This document shows, one piece after another, positions 25,132-34,115 of a stretch of DNA of 64,000 bases (its first letter is position 1; the number at the start of each line of letters is the position of its first letter). The notes beneath the pieces were generated by a model that was not told the DNA's origin, did not search any database, and saw nothing but the letters and a program-made list of their open reading frames with translations. The position numbers were made by a program, and so were the translations under genes. Source of the stretch: an uncultured bacterium (GTDB taxonomy: Bacteria; Cyanobacteriota; Vampirovibrionia; Gastranaerophilales; Gastranaerophilaceae); the NCBI GenBank assembly GCA_902796305.1, contig CADBOJ010000089.1:22586-86585 (forward strand), written 5' to 3'.

Positions 25132-26199
25132 ATGAACTTTTCGGATTTATTTTATAAATTAAAGAAAGATAAAATTCCATTTACGGCTTTTATTGTACTT
25201 TTAATTCTTTATTTTATAATTGCATTTGCGGATTTTTTTGCAGTATATCCTGAAAACTACTCCATGCGCTCTCTTGCTTATCAGCCCCCGAGTAACATTT
25301 ATTTAATAAATAAAGAAAACAAAATTGTCCGTCCTTATACATACAACTTTATCAGAACATTTAATAAAGAAAAGTTAACTATCGAATATAAGCAGGACAG
25401 AACTAAAAAATATAAAATTTCACTTTTCGGGAAAGGTTATGAATATAAGTTATTCGGCATTATCAAAACAAATATTCATCTCATTTCAAAACCTGATGAA
25501 TGTAACTTGTTTCTTCTCGGAACGGATATAAACGGGCATGACGTTTATTCTAGATTGTTTTTTGGCGGAAGAATTTCTCTTACTATAGGTTTTCTTGCCC
25601 TTTTAATCTCCTTTCCGATTGGCGCAATATACGGAGGCATATCAGGATATCTTGGCGGAAAATGGGATAAAGTTATGATGAGAATAGCCGAAGCCGTTAT
25701 GTCAATTCCCGGATTTTATTTACTCATAATACTTGCGGGTTTTTTGCCGTCCGGAATGACTTCATCCGAGCGCTTTACATTGATTACGGTTATACTTGCT
25801 TTTATAGGCTGGGCTGGACTTGCAAGAGTAATAAGAGGCATGGTGCTTTCAATTAAAAATCAGGACTACATTAAAGCAATAAAAACAATAGGAGCAGGTA
25901 AATTCAGGATTATTACCCGTCACATTCTTCCGCAAACTTCAAGTTATATTATAGTTGCAATAACACTATCCGTACCGTCGTATATCCTTGCCGAGTCAGG
26001 TCTGAGCTTTCTTGGTCTTGGTATACAGCTACCGGATGCAAGCTGGGGAAACATGTTGAGAGAAGCTCAGGAATTTGCAAATATAATATACAGACCATGG
26101 CTTTTAACTCCCGGTTTTTTAATTTTTATTGCGGTTTTGTCTTTTAATGTATTGGGGGATAAAATTAGAGATATACTCGACCCTAAAATGATAAAATAA
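25132..26199 (+). CDS. ABC transporter permease, DppC/OppC type
   Basis: A 355-residue partner permease. The TM1 region is followed by an enlarged extracytoplasmic segment of about 90 residues (lysine/tyrosine-rich, about residues 40-128), as in YejE-like permeases; then LLGTDINGHDVYSRLFFGGR, five further spans, and the EAA loop DYIKAIKTIGAGKFRIITRH. It ends LGDKIRDILDPK as is usual for the family. Starts on the base after the preceding stop. Confidence 0.93.
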   Translation: MNFSDLFYKLKKDKIPFTAFIVLLILYFIIAFADFFAVYPENYSMRSLAYQPPSNIYLINKENKIVRPYTYNFIRTFNKEKLTIEYKQDRTKKYKISLFGKGYEYKLFGIIKTNIHLISKPDECNLFLLGTDINGHDVYSRLFFGGRISLTIGFLALLISFPIGAIYGGISGYLGGKWDKVMMRIAEAVMSIPGFYLLIILAGFLPSGMTSSERFTLITVILAFIGWAGLARVIRGMVLSIKNQDYIKAIKTIGAGKFRIITRHILPQTSSYIIVAITLSVPSYILAESGLSFLGLGIQLPDASWGNMLREAQEFANIIYRPWLLTPGFLIFIAVLSFNVLGDKIRDILDPKMIK

Positions 26200-26208
26200 G
26201 GAAAAAAT

Positions 26209-26913
26209 ATGCTGGATGTAACTTTTTTGGATACGGATATAATAATACTCTTTAGAGTTGTACTTGCGGTTATACTTGCTTGTATTCCGGGGGTAGAAAG
26301 AGAATTAACGGGAAAATTTGCGGGACTCAGAACCCATATACTTGTTTGTGTTGGTTCTTGCGTCTTTACGATTGTATCATTATACGGTTTTCAAGCTACT
26401 ATGCATACGGCAGGTGTTATAACTCAAAATGACCCCGCAAGGATTGCAGCTCAAATTATTACAGGTATCGGTTTTATCGGTGCAGGAACGGTAATGCGCC
26501 ACGGTTCAAGCGTATCCGGCATAACGACAGCGGCAACTCTCTGGGTTTGCGCTGCCATCGGTATGTGTTGCGGATGCGGAGAATATTTAACTGCGATTAT
26601 AACTTCTCTTGCGACTCTGGTTGTGCTGATTGTTATAAGAAAACTGGAAAAAACATTTTTGGCCAAAAGAAAAAAAATCTCTACTCTTTACGAAATAAAT
26701 ATATCTTCAACAATCAACGAATGTGATTCAATTCAAAATATTTTTGAAAACAACTTTAATAAAATATACAAATTAAATAAGAAAATATTAAATACCAATG
26801 AATTGCATTTTTGCGCAGCAGTTGTATCAAAAAAAGGCATTAAAGAAATCTATGAGGTATTTAATAAAATAGAAAATATAGATTCTATTGAGATAAGGGA
26901 GTGTTATGAATAA
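26209..26913 (+). CDS. MgtC/SapB-family membrane protein
   Basis: A 234-residue protein with the conserved N-terminal membrane half: GVERELTGKFAGLRTH near residue 28, ARIAAQIITGIGFIGAG near residue 75, and MRHGSSVSGITTAATLW. The soluble ~90-residue C-terminal domain is ACT-like in position. MgtC proteins support growth at low magnesium and, in pathogens, inhibit the F-type ATP synthase. AAGGA ahead of the ATG. Overlaps the next gene by eight bases. Confidence 0.9.
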   Translation: MLDVTFLDTDIIILFRVVLAVILACIPGVERELTGKFAGLRTHILVCVGSCVFTIVSLYGFQATMHTAGVITQNDPARIAAQIITGIGFIGAGTVMRHGSSVSGITTAATLWVCAAIGMCCGCGEYLTAIITSLATLVVLIVIRKLEKTFLAKRKKISTLYEINISSTINECDSIQNIFENNFNKIYKLNKKILNTNELHFCAAVVSKKGIKEIYEVFNKIENIDSIEIRECYE

Positions 26914-28183
26914 TAACAAAAGGGCTTCTTTAATTCAGGAATATTTTTGTACTTTTATTGTATCAATAATATTGATTTTTTCTTTATGTATGTGCTTTGA
27001 ACTACAGCTGTATTTCAATACTGAAGAAATAATAAATAAGCGTGAATTAAAAATGAAGAATTTATTTAATTTTTATAATATTTCACAGCTTGAAGCAATG
27101 CACAAAAAAGACCCGAATAATCATATGATTTCAATTAATCTTGCAAAAGCATATGAAACAATACAAAATTATAGTCTTGCGAATGATTTATACAAAAAGG
27201 CAATAATTTCTTCAGGAAATTCCGAATATTCACTGTATGTGTATGCGGTTTTTTGCGCAAAAAGAAAATGGTACGGTCTTGCAACGGATTTAGCAGAGGA
27301 ACTTTACTCAAACAACAAAAAAAAGACATACAAATACAAAGCGGAAATATATTATGAACTTGCAAAATCAATGGATGAAAATAAAGAATATGATGCTTCC
27401 GTCAAGGCATACCAGATTGCATATAAATATGCAAAAAATATAAAAGATAAAAAAATATACGAAGCAATCTGTGAGGGGTATTCAAAAGAATTTATAAAAC
27501 TTGCAGATTATCATATAAACAACAATCAGCCCGATAAAGCAATTCTGGATTTGAATAATTCTCTCGGGATAAAAGAACAGGATATTGCAAAATATAAACT
27601 CGGTTTAATCTATCAAAATACCGATAAAGTTCTTGCCGAAAAGTATTTTAATGAAGTATTTAAACACAACCCTTATATAATAAACCCTTATATTTACAAT
27701 AAATTATTGCAGGATTTGATTTTAGATTCCAAACAGGGCAATAATATGCATGGTGCTGATTTTTACAATACAAGACTTAATAATTTAAAAAGCAAGATGA
27801 AAGAAAGCTATCTTTTCAAGGGAGATTTATACATAGATAATTCAAAAATTGTAAGATATAAAAAAATGTTATCAAAAGATGCAAGATACGAACTGCATTT
27901 CGATATTAAAAATAATACAAAACTTAACATAAATAAGCTGTATATTCTTCCTGAAATATATATGGGTGAAAAAAAATATACGGCGGAAAAAAAGATAAGT
28001 AATTCAAATAATGCAGGTTATTTCGATATCATGGAAGACGTTATCGTGGGATTGCCGGAAGATTTTCAATTTGACGATTTGATTAAAAAGAAAAAACAAA
28101 AAGACGTAATAATTAAATATTATGCAAAAAAGCAGTCAAGAGCACCGTGGACTTTAATCAAAATAGAATTTTTAAAATTTTAA
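26906..28183 (+). CDS. Membrane-anchored TPR protein
   Basis: A 425-residue protein with an N-terminal signal-anchor (about residues 14-36, FCTFIVSIILIFSLCMCF). A TPR-rich region follows (residues ~55-260, e.g. ANDLYKKAIISSGNSEYSLY and DASVKAYQIAYKYAKNIKDK), then a C-terminal beta-rich domain (about 285-425). The TPR part is likely extracytoplasmic. It overlaps the MgtC gene by eight bases, indicating coupled translation. Role unknown; a scaffold for an envelope complex is possible. Confidence 0.75.
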   Translation: MNNNKRASLIQEYFCTFIVSIILIFSLCMCFELQLYFNTEEIINKRELKMKNLFNFYNISQLEAMHKKDPNNHMISINLAKAYETIQNYSLANDLYKKAIISSGNSEYSLYVYAVFCAKRKWYGLATDLAEELYSNNKKKTYKYKAEIYYELAKSMDENKEYDASVKAYQIAYKYAKNIKDKKIYEAICEGYSKEFIKLADYHINNNQPDKAILDLNNSLGIKEQDIAKYKLGLIYQNTDKVLAEKYFNEVFKHNPYIINPYIYNKLLQDLILDSKQGNNMHGADFYNTRLNNLKSKMKESYLFKGDLYIDNSKIVRYKKMLSKDARYELHFDIKNNTKLNINKLYILPEIYMGEKKYTAEKKISNSNNAGYFDIMEDVIVGLPEDFQFDDLIKKKKQKDVIIKYYAKKQSRAPWTLIKIEFLKF

Positions 28184-28267
28184 GCACTGTACTTAATATT
28201 ATTATTGTGTTATGTTAATAAAGTATAATTGTTATTACTATTGTTAATCGAAAGACAAAGCTAAAAT

Positions 28268-30793
28268 ATGAGAGTACATGAGCTTGCAAAAGAATTAAAT
28301 ATAACTTCAAAAGAACTTATTGAAAAAGTAAGCGATAAGTTTCAGCTTGTATTAAAGTCGCACAGTTCTACAATAAGCGATGCTTACATTGAAAAAATAA
28401 AAGCGCTGTATATTAAAAAGACGGATAAAACGGCTAAAAAACCGAAAGCCTTTGTCGTAAAAAAACAAAAACAATCAGAAACCGAAGCTGAAGTTAAACA
28501 GGAAGAAAAAAAGGAACCTGTTATAAAAACGGTATCACGTTTAGAAGTTGTAAAGCCCGCAGTAAAATCCGCACCAAAACAAGTTGAAAAACCGCAAAAA
28601 ACTCAGAAACCTCAAAAACAAGAAGAACAGACAATAGTTGAAAAAGAACCCGTTCAAAACAAAAAAAGAACAATTGTTAATTCAACAGATAAACTCTCAA
28701 GTCTTCCTTCTATGACAAGAAAGAATTTTGCAAAACCGCAAGAAGAAAAAAAAGACGATAGAAAAGATACAAGAAAAGAAAAAGAGGATAAAAAGCAAAA
28801 AGATTTAAAACCCCAAAGACAGCTTCAGCCGATAAAAAGGCATATGATTCCTCAGGATATTTATACAAATCAAGCAAGAAACGGCAAGCGAAAAAAGAAA
28901 GACCATGATTACAATAACAAACGTGAAGAACAGGAAAAAATAAGTTTAGAAAAAGCGGTACAAAATAAACATAAAAAGCATACGCAAGAAACTGCCGCAG
29001 TTGAAGAGGTCACTTCTGTTGTTATCAACAAGCCGATGACGGTTGGTGAATTAAGCGATAAAATTAAAAAGACTCCGGCTGAAATTATTAAGTTCTTAAT
29101 GTTAAACGGGATAATGGTTACCGTTAACACTCCGATAGATACGGAAACAGCTAAAAAAGTTGCTCTTAACTTTGAACTCGAAGTACTTGATGAAGATATT
29201 GAAGAATTTATTGCACAGGAAGAAGAAAAAGAAGGTGTAAATAAATATCTTCAAAATGCAAAAGAAGAGGATATTATTAAGCGAGCTCCTGTTGTTACGG
29301 TTATGGGACATGTTGACCACGGTAAAACGACACTTCTTGACTCAATCAGGGCTTCAAAACATAAAATCGTCCAAACGGAAGTAGGCGGTATTACTCAAAG
29401 CATAGGTGCATATACCGTATGGCTTGATAAAAGAAAAATTGTATTTATAGACACTCCGGGACACGAAGCATTTACTCAAATGAGGCTTCGTGGAGCACAG
29501 TCAACCGATATAGCCGTACTTGTTGTTGCGGCGGATGACGGGGTTATGCCTCAAACAATAGAAAGTATTTCACATGCTAAGTCTGCGGGAGTTCCGATTA
29601 TTGTTGCGGTTAATAAAATTGATAAGCCTGAAGCAAATCCCGATAAAGTATTACAGGAATTAACCGAACATGGTCTGGTTCCTGAAAAATGGGGCGGTGA
29701 TACAATTTGTATTCCCGTATCAGCATTGCAAAAAACGGGTATAGATGAATTATTGGAATATATTCTTCTTATTGCCGACATGCAAGAGCTTAAAGCTGTT
29801 GAAAAATGCCCCGCAACAGGCGTTATTATAGAAGCTAACCTTGATAAAGGCAAAGGACCTGTTGCAACAATGCTTGTTCAAAACGGAACACTAAAAGTTG
29901 GTGATTCGCTTGTAGTTGGAACAGTTGGCGGTAAAGTAAGAGCTCTGCTTGATGATTCCGGAAGACGTGTAAGAACTGCAGGTCCGTCTACCCCTGTTGA
30001 GATTTTAGGGTTAAATGAAGTTCCCCAAGCAGGCGATATATTTGAAGTTGTTGAAAACGAAAAAACAATGAAGCAAATAGTTGCCGAAAGAAAGCAAAAA
30101 GAACGTTCGACCAGACTTGAAGCAATGACGGCGGCGCATGTTCAAAAAGAAGCAATGTCGAGCGAAAGTGAAATAACAAACCTGAATTTAATTATTAAGG
30201 CAAACACAAACGGTGCAGCAGAAGCCGTTTCACATGCCATACAAAATGTTAAATCTCAAAAAGTTGTTCCTAAAATTGTCCATGTCGGCGTAGGTGATAT
30301 ATCAGAGGCTGACGTAATGCTTGCTTCGGCGTCAAATGCTATAATTCTCGGTTTTACCGTAAAAGAAGATACAAATGCTCTTCTTTCAGCCCAAAAAGAG
30401 GGTGTTAAGATTAAAAAATACGACATCATCTATCAGGTTTTAGAAGATATCGAAAAGACAATGCTGTCATTACTTTCACCTGAAATTGAAGATGTTGAAT
30501 TGGGTAAAGCCGAAGTCAGAGCCGTATTTACGGTTGGTAAAACCACAAAAATTGCGGGTTGCTATGTAACCGAAGGTAAAATTGTTCGTTCTAAAACAGC
30601 AAGGCTTTTAAGAAACGGCGAGGAAATATTTAAAGGTGAAATCAACCAGTTAAAACGCTTCAAAGATGATGTCAAGGAAGTAAAAGAAGGTTTTGAATGC
30701 GGTATATCGTTTGCAAAATTCAATGATATTCAAGAAGGCGATATTATTGAAGTTTCAACAACGAAAGAAGTTGAACCGCAAACACTTGTCTAA
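28268..30793 (+). CDS. infB: Translation initiation factor IF-2
   Basis: An 841-residue GTPase that brings initiator tRNA to the 30S subunit. It opens with the IF2-N motif (VHELAKELNITSKELIEKV). A long Lys/Glu/Gln-rich linker (about 55-245) precedes the second IF2-N domain (NKPMTVGELSDKIKKTPAEI). G1 is GHVDHGKTT near residue 350, G3 DTPGHEAF, and G4 NKID. Domains II-IV follow (ADVMLASASNAIILGF). TATAAT at 28224-28229 gives a leader of about 30 bases; no strong ribosome binding site. Heads the infB-rbfA-truB-GerMN unit; nusA and rimP, often upstream, are absent here. Confidence 0.97.
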   Translation: MRVHELAKELNITSKELIEKVSDKFQLVLKSHSSTISDAYIEKIKALYIKKTDKTAKKPKAFVVKKQKQSETEAEVKQEEKKEPVIKTVSRLEVVKPAVKSAPKQVEKPQKTQKPQKQEEQTIVEKEPVQNKKRTIVNSTDKLSSLPSMTRKNFAKPQEEKKDDRKDTRKEKEDKKQKDLKPQRQLQPIKRHMIPQDIYTNQARNGKRKKKDHDYNNKREEQEKISLEKAVQNKHKKHTQETAAVEEVTSVVINKPMTVGELSDKIKKTPAEIIKFLMLNGIMVTVNTPIDTETAKKVALNFELEVLDEDIEEFIAQEEEKEGVNKYLQNAKEEDIIKRAPVVTVMGHVDHGKTTLLDSIRASKHKIVQTEVGGITQSIGAYTVWLDKRKIVFIDTPGHEAFTQMRLRGAQSTDIAVLVVAADDGVMPQTIESISHAKSAGVPIIVAVNKIDKPEANPDKVLQELTEHGLVPEKWGGDTICIPVSALQKTGIDELLEYILLIADMQELKAVEKCPATGVIIEANLDKGKGPVATMLVQNGTLKVGDSLVVGTVGGKVRALLDDSGRRVRTAGPSTPVEILGLNEVPQAGDIFEVVENEKTMKQIVAERKQKERSTRLEAMTAAHVQKEAMSSESEITNLNLIIKANTNGAAEAVSHAIQNVKSQKVVPKIVHVGVGDISEADVMLASASNAIILGFTVKEDTNALLSAQKEGVKIKKYDIIYQVLEDIEKTMLSLLSPEIEDVELGKAEVRAVFTVGKTTKIAGCYVTEGKIVRSKTARLLRNGEEIFKGEINQLKRFKDDVKEVKEGFECGISFAKFNDIQEGDIIEVSTTKEVEPQTLV

Positions 30794-30802
30794 GGTAAAA
30801 AA

Positions 30803-31153
30803 ATGTCATTAAGAAACGAAAGAGTCAGAAAAGCACTGATTAGAGAAATATCCGATATTATTTTCAGGGAGATTAAAGACCCTCAGATATGCGGTATGGT
30901 TTCAATTACCGATGTTGATGTTTCGTCTGATAATACAGCTGCAAGGGTTTTTTACAGTGTATTCGGTTCGGATGAAGTAAAAGAAAAAACTTCCCGTGCG
31001 CTTGAACGCCATGTCGGTCAAATCAGACATGAAGTCGGAAAAAGAATAAGGCTCAGAAAAACACCGTCATTGCTTTTTATTTTAGATGATTCCCTTGAGA
31101 AAGGTGCTAAAATGACGGAACTTATAAATAAAATCGAACGTGGTGAATTGTAG
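30803..31153 (+). CDS. rbfA: Ribosome-binding factor A
   Basis: A 116-residue KH-like factor for late 30S maturation near the 5' helix of 16S rRNA. Conserved features are the N-terminal RNERVRKALIREISDII, DPQICGMVSITDV, and the C-terminal RKTPSLLFILDDSLEKG. AAGG (AAGGTAAAAAA before the ATG) serves as binding site. Ten bases after infB and three bases before truB. Confidence 0.95.
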   Translation: MSLRNERVRKALIREISDIIFREIKDPQICGMVSITDVDVSSDNTAARVFYSVFGSDEVKEKTSRALERHVGQIRHEVGKRIRLRKTPSLLFILDDSLEKGAKMTELINKIERGEL

Positions 31154-31156
31154 ACG

Positions 31157-31993
31157 ATGTATTTTTTAAACATCAATAAACCGAAAGGTTTGACATCTTT
31201 TGATGTTATTGCTAAGCTAAGGCATCGCTTAAATATTAAACAAATCGGTCATGCCGGAACTCTTGATCCTCTGGCTTCGGGTGTACTTCAAATCGGAGTT
31301 AAGAAGGCAGCAAAACTGCTTGACTATCTTGATTCCGATAAAACTTATATTGCTGATATTAAATTTGGTTATACAACTTCAACTTATGACGACGAGGGAG
31401 AAAAGATTTTTGTTGCAAAACCTGATTTTTCAAAGCAGGACCTGGTTGCCTGCTTAAGTACATTTGTAGGTGATATTTTACAGATACCCCCGAAATATAG
31501 TGCTATAAAAATAAACGGACAAAAATTATATTCCCTTGCAAGAAAAAATATTGAAGTTGAAATTCCGCCAAGACAGGTAACCATTAATTCTATTGAGCTT
31601 TTGGATTTCAATTTTGATTTTGCAAGAATAAGGGTTGATTGCAGTAAAGGAACATATATAAGATCGCTTGCTTATGATATCGGAAATAAACTTGAATGCG
31701 GTGCTTACCTTACGGATTTAAAAAGAACCCGTGCAGGGATATTTAGAATTGAAAATTCAAACAATTTGGATGATGAATTCTATACCGAAATTAACCCTCT
31801 TGATGTTTTAAATATTGAAAAATATGAACTAAATGATAATGAATATAAAAGAATAGTATGCGGAAATTTTATAAAATCCGGCAGAACATTTAAAGCGGAT
31901 AAAATTTTATTAACAAAAGATAATAAACTTGTATCATTGGCAAATTTATCGGATAATCTAATTAAACCGAAAAAGATTTTTGAGGAAGATTAA
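31157..31993 (+). CDS. truB: tRNA pseudouridine-55 synthase
   Basis: A 278-residue enzyme making pseudouridine 55 in the T-loop of tRNA. It has INKPKGLTSFDVI at the start, HAGTLDPLASGVL with the catalytic Asp near residue 36, and GTYIRSLAYDIG near residue 170. The C-terminal ~70 residues are shorter and more diverged than the PUA domain of longer homologues. ATG 31157 follows rbfA by three bases. Confidence 0.95.
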   Translation: MYFLNINKPKGLTSFDVIAKLRHRLNIKQIGHAGTLDPLASGVLQIGVKKAAKLLDYLDSDKTYIADIKFGYTTSTYDDEGEKIFVAKPDFSKQDLVACLSTFVGDILQIPPKYSAIKINGQKLYSLARKNIEVEIPPRQVTINSIELLDFNFDFARIRVDCSKGTYIRSLAYDIGNKLECGAYLTDLKRTRAGIFRIENSNNLDDEFYTEINPLDVLNIEKYELNDNEYKRIVCGNFIKSGRTFKADKILLTKDNKLVSLANLSDNLIKPKKIFEED

Positions 31994-31994
31994 A

Positions 31995-32636
31995 ATGGGT
32001 ACTTTTTTTAAAACTTTTTTTATCTGTCTGATTGCAGTATTTTCTTTCCTTGTATATAAATGTTTTTCTACGGACGGTTTTTCGCCCAGTTTAAATGTAT
32101 CTGCAAACAGCCCCGTGTTCGGCAATCATAAATCCGTAATTTATGATAAAAATGATATTCAAAATGAAGAAATTGTACCCGAAGAAAAAGTTACGGAATC
32201 GGAGCAGACAAAACCCGAAGAAAAAGCAAATGAAAATAAAGATGTAAAGTATAAACATACTTGTTATTTTTATTCGGCAAAAGGCGAACTTGTTCCTTTA
32301 ACTAGAGAGCTTTCAACTAAACCTACGCTAAAAAGCGTCATTCTTATCCTTTTAAAAGGTCCTATGATAGCGGAAACGAAAAAAGGGATATATTCCGAAA
32401 TTCCTGCTAATGTTGATTTAATCTCCGTTAAAAATATTGATGACAGGATAATTGTAAATTTATCATCAAATTTCGGAAACGGCGGAGGTTCGGAAAGCAT
32501 AGAAAACAGAGTTAAACAACTTGCAAAAACAATAAAAAATTATGCCCCCGGAAAGAAAATATATTTGCATATAAACGGAAAAGAAGTTGAATACCTCGGC
32601 GGAGAGGGTGTCTATATAAAACAGCCTCTTGAATAA
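31995..32636 (+). CDS. GerMN-domain envelope protein
   Basis: A 213-residue protein with an N-terminal membrane anchor (KTFFICLIAVFSFLVYKCF) and a Glu/Lys-rich linker (about 45-85). The C-terminal GerMN domain is marked by LKSVILILLKGPM, the IPANVDLISVKNIDDRIIVN strands and LHINGKEV. GerMN domains occur in GerM and in cell-wall or divisome-associated lipoproteins and bind unknown ligands. GAGGAAG six bases before ATG 31995 rules out the earlier TTG at 31980. It begins one base after the truB stop. Confidence 0.85.
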   Translation: MGTFFKTFFICLIAVFSFLVYKCFSTDGFSPSLNVSANSPVFGNHKSVIYDKNDIQNEEIVPEEKVTESEQTKPEEKANENKDVKYKHTCYFYSAKGELVPLTRELSTKPTLKSVILILLKGPMIAETKKGIYSEIPANVDLISVKNIDDRIIVNLSSNFGNGGGSESIENRVKQLAKTIKNYAPGKKIYLHINGKEVEYLGGEGVYIKQPLE

Positions 32637-32638
32637 AT

Positions 32639-33436
32639 TTAAACCGCTATCCAGTTGTTTTTTTTGTTAACTGCTTTAATTTCTTTATTATATATATTGA
32701 TATTATAGCCTTTATCCGTCAATGCAGATGCCCAAAATCCTTCCGAATAAGAATTTGGTGTATTGTATATAATTTTGTGCCTGCAAGTTTTTAAAAATAA
32801 AAATTCTTCTCTCCAATCGTAAAGATTAACTATTTTGCAGTTCATATTTATATTCGAAAAAATTTCATTTAAGGCACTATCGCCAAATACAAATAATTTT
32901 GGTTGTTTAACATATTTATTTATTCTGTTTATTGCTCTTAAAATATAATCTTTATCTGTTTTATTTTCTTTAATGTCGTTTTTATTAATATACAAACCGA
33001 TAGAATTTCCTGATTTAATATCTTCCAAAATATCATAATTTACAACAAAATCCTCGTTTTTAAATTCAAACATGATTTTAACATCATTCGTTATATAAGG
33101 CATATCGCTGATATCAAAATATTTCAAATCTAAAATTTTATTTTTATTGCTTTTTTTTGATTTAATTTCTTTTTTAACCTTTTTTTCATCTATATATAAA
33201 TTGTTTAAATTAAAAGCTCTTTCCGTAATTTCTTTAACTCTTGAAGCGGATATAAACTCAAAATCCAAGTTAAAATTTGACATTTTATCTTCAAATTTGG
33301 TTCTTTCTTTTGTATTGTTTTCAAAATAACACTTTCTGCTTGATGTTTTTTCAATTATCTTTGCATAAGCAATCGATGTCATATAGTCTGCGAAACTATC
33401 CTGATATTTTAATAAAATTAAACCGTTAGGATTCAT
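32639..33436 (-). CDS. Divergent GT11 (alpha-1,2-fucosyltransferase)-like protein
   Basis: A 265-residue protein whose order of segments follows GT11: an N-terminal helix after a Gly-type turn (YQDSFADYMTSIAYAKIIEK, in place of GLGNQMFQYAFAKAL), a beta strand SIGLYINKND (144-153, in place of SVHIRRGDY), LFVFGDSALNEIF (181-193, like FSDDIEWVKE), and CRHKIIYNTPNSYSEGFWAS (218-237, like CKHNIIANSSFSWWGAWL). The HxRRxD motif needed for GDP-fucose binding is lost, so activity is doubtful. TGGAG precedes the start. Convergent with the GerMN gene, two bases between stops. Confidence 0.5.
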   Translation of the reverse strand: MNPNGLILLKYQDSFADYMTSIAYAKIIEKTSSRKCYFENNTKERTKFEDKMSNFNLDFEFISASRVKEITERAFNLNNLYIDEKKVKKEIKSKKSNKNKILDLKYFDISDMPYITNDVKIMFEFKNEDFVVNYDILEDIKSGNSIGLYINKNDIKENKTDKDYILRAINRINKYVKQPKLFVFGDSALNEIFSNINMNCKIVNLYDWREEFLFLKTCRHKIIYNTPNSYSEGFWASALTDKGYNINIYNKEIKAVNKKNNWIAV

Positions 33437-33550
33437 TAAAACTCCAAAAATTAATCATTTGTATGATTTACATTCAAATCTAACACAAATATGCTATTAT
33501 TAGGTAAAATCTTTATAAAAACTTTATAATGTTATTAAAAAGGGAAACAA

Positions 33551-34114
33551 ATGAGAAAGCTGATATTATTTTTGTTATTGTTATTTGTAGGCGTATTTAC
33601 ATCCGCATGTGTTAATACTTATGCTGTTAAGCAATTAAATGAAATTGCAATAGAATATTTAAATGCAGGCGATGTTGAGTCTGCAATATCGAGGCTCGAA
33701 GCATCTGTTGATTTGGATGCAAATATTTATGAATCCAGATATAATCTTTCCGCTGCTTATCTTAGAATAGATAAGTGCGATAAAGCATTAGAAAATATTA
33801 AAGCTGCTCAGCAATTAAGAAAAGATGAAGAACCCATTGTATACTATACAATCGGAGTTGCTACTTCATGTCTTGCAAATCAGGTTTACGAAATGAAAAA
33901 CGAAAACGGCGAAGTCGTTGAGGTTAAACCAACAAGCAAAGAAGAGGCTTCAAAAATGGCACAGCAATACATTGAATACTTATCGGAAGCCGTTGAAAAT
34001 TTTGACAAATATACCGAACTTCAACCGAATGCCGAAGATACCAAAGAAATATTATCAAGAATTGCCTCATACAAAGAAGATATTGAAGCAAAGAAAGCGC
34101 TTTTAATTAATTAA
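33551..34114 (+). CDS. TPR-containing probable lipoprotein
   Basis: A 187-residue protein. The N-terminus is a signal peptide ending VFTSAC; the Cys at residue 20 with S-A before it is lipobox-like, though Thr at -3 is unusual. Two to three TPR units follow (EIAIEYLNAGDVESAISRLE and KALENIKAAQQLRKDEEPIV), then a helical tail. TATAAT at 33525-33530 and AGGGA before the ATG support the start. It lies one base ahead of lgt, the enzyme that would lipidate it. Confidence 0.72.
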   Translation: MRKLILFLLLLFVGVFTSACVNTYAVKQLNEIAIEYLNAGDVESAISRLEASVDLDANIYESRYNLSAAYLRIDKCDKALENIKAAQQLRKDEEPIVYYTIGVATSCLANQVYEMKNENGEVVEVKPTSKEEASKMAQQYIEYLSEAVENFDKYTELQPNAEDTKEILSRIASYKEDIEAKKALLIN

Positions 34115-34115
34115 T

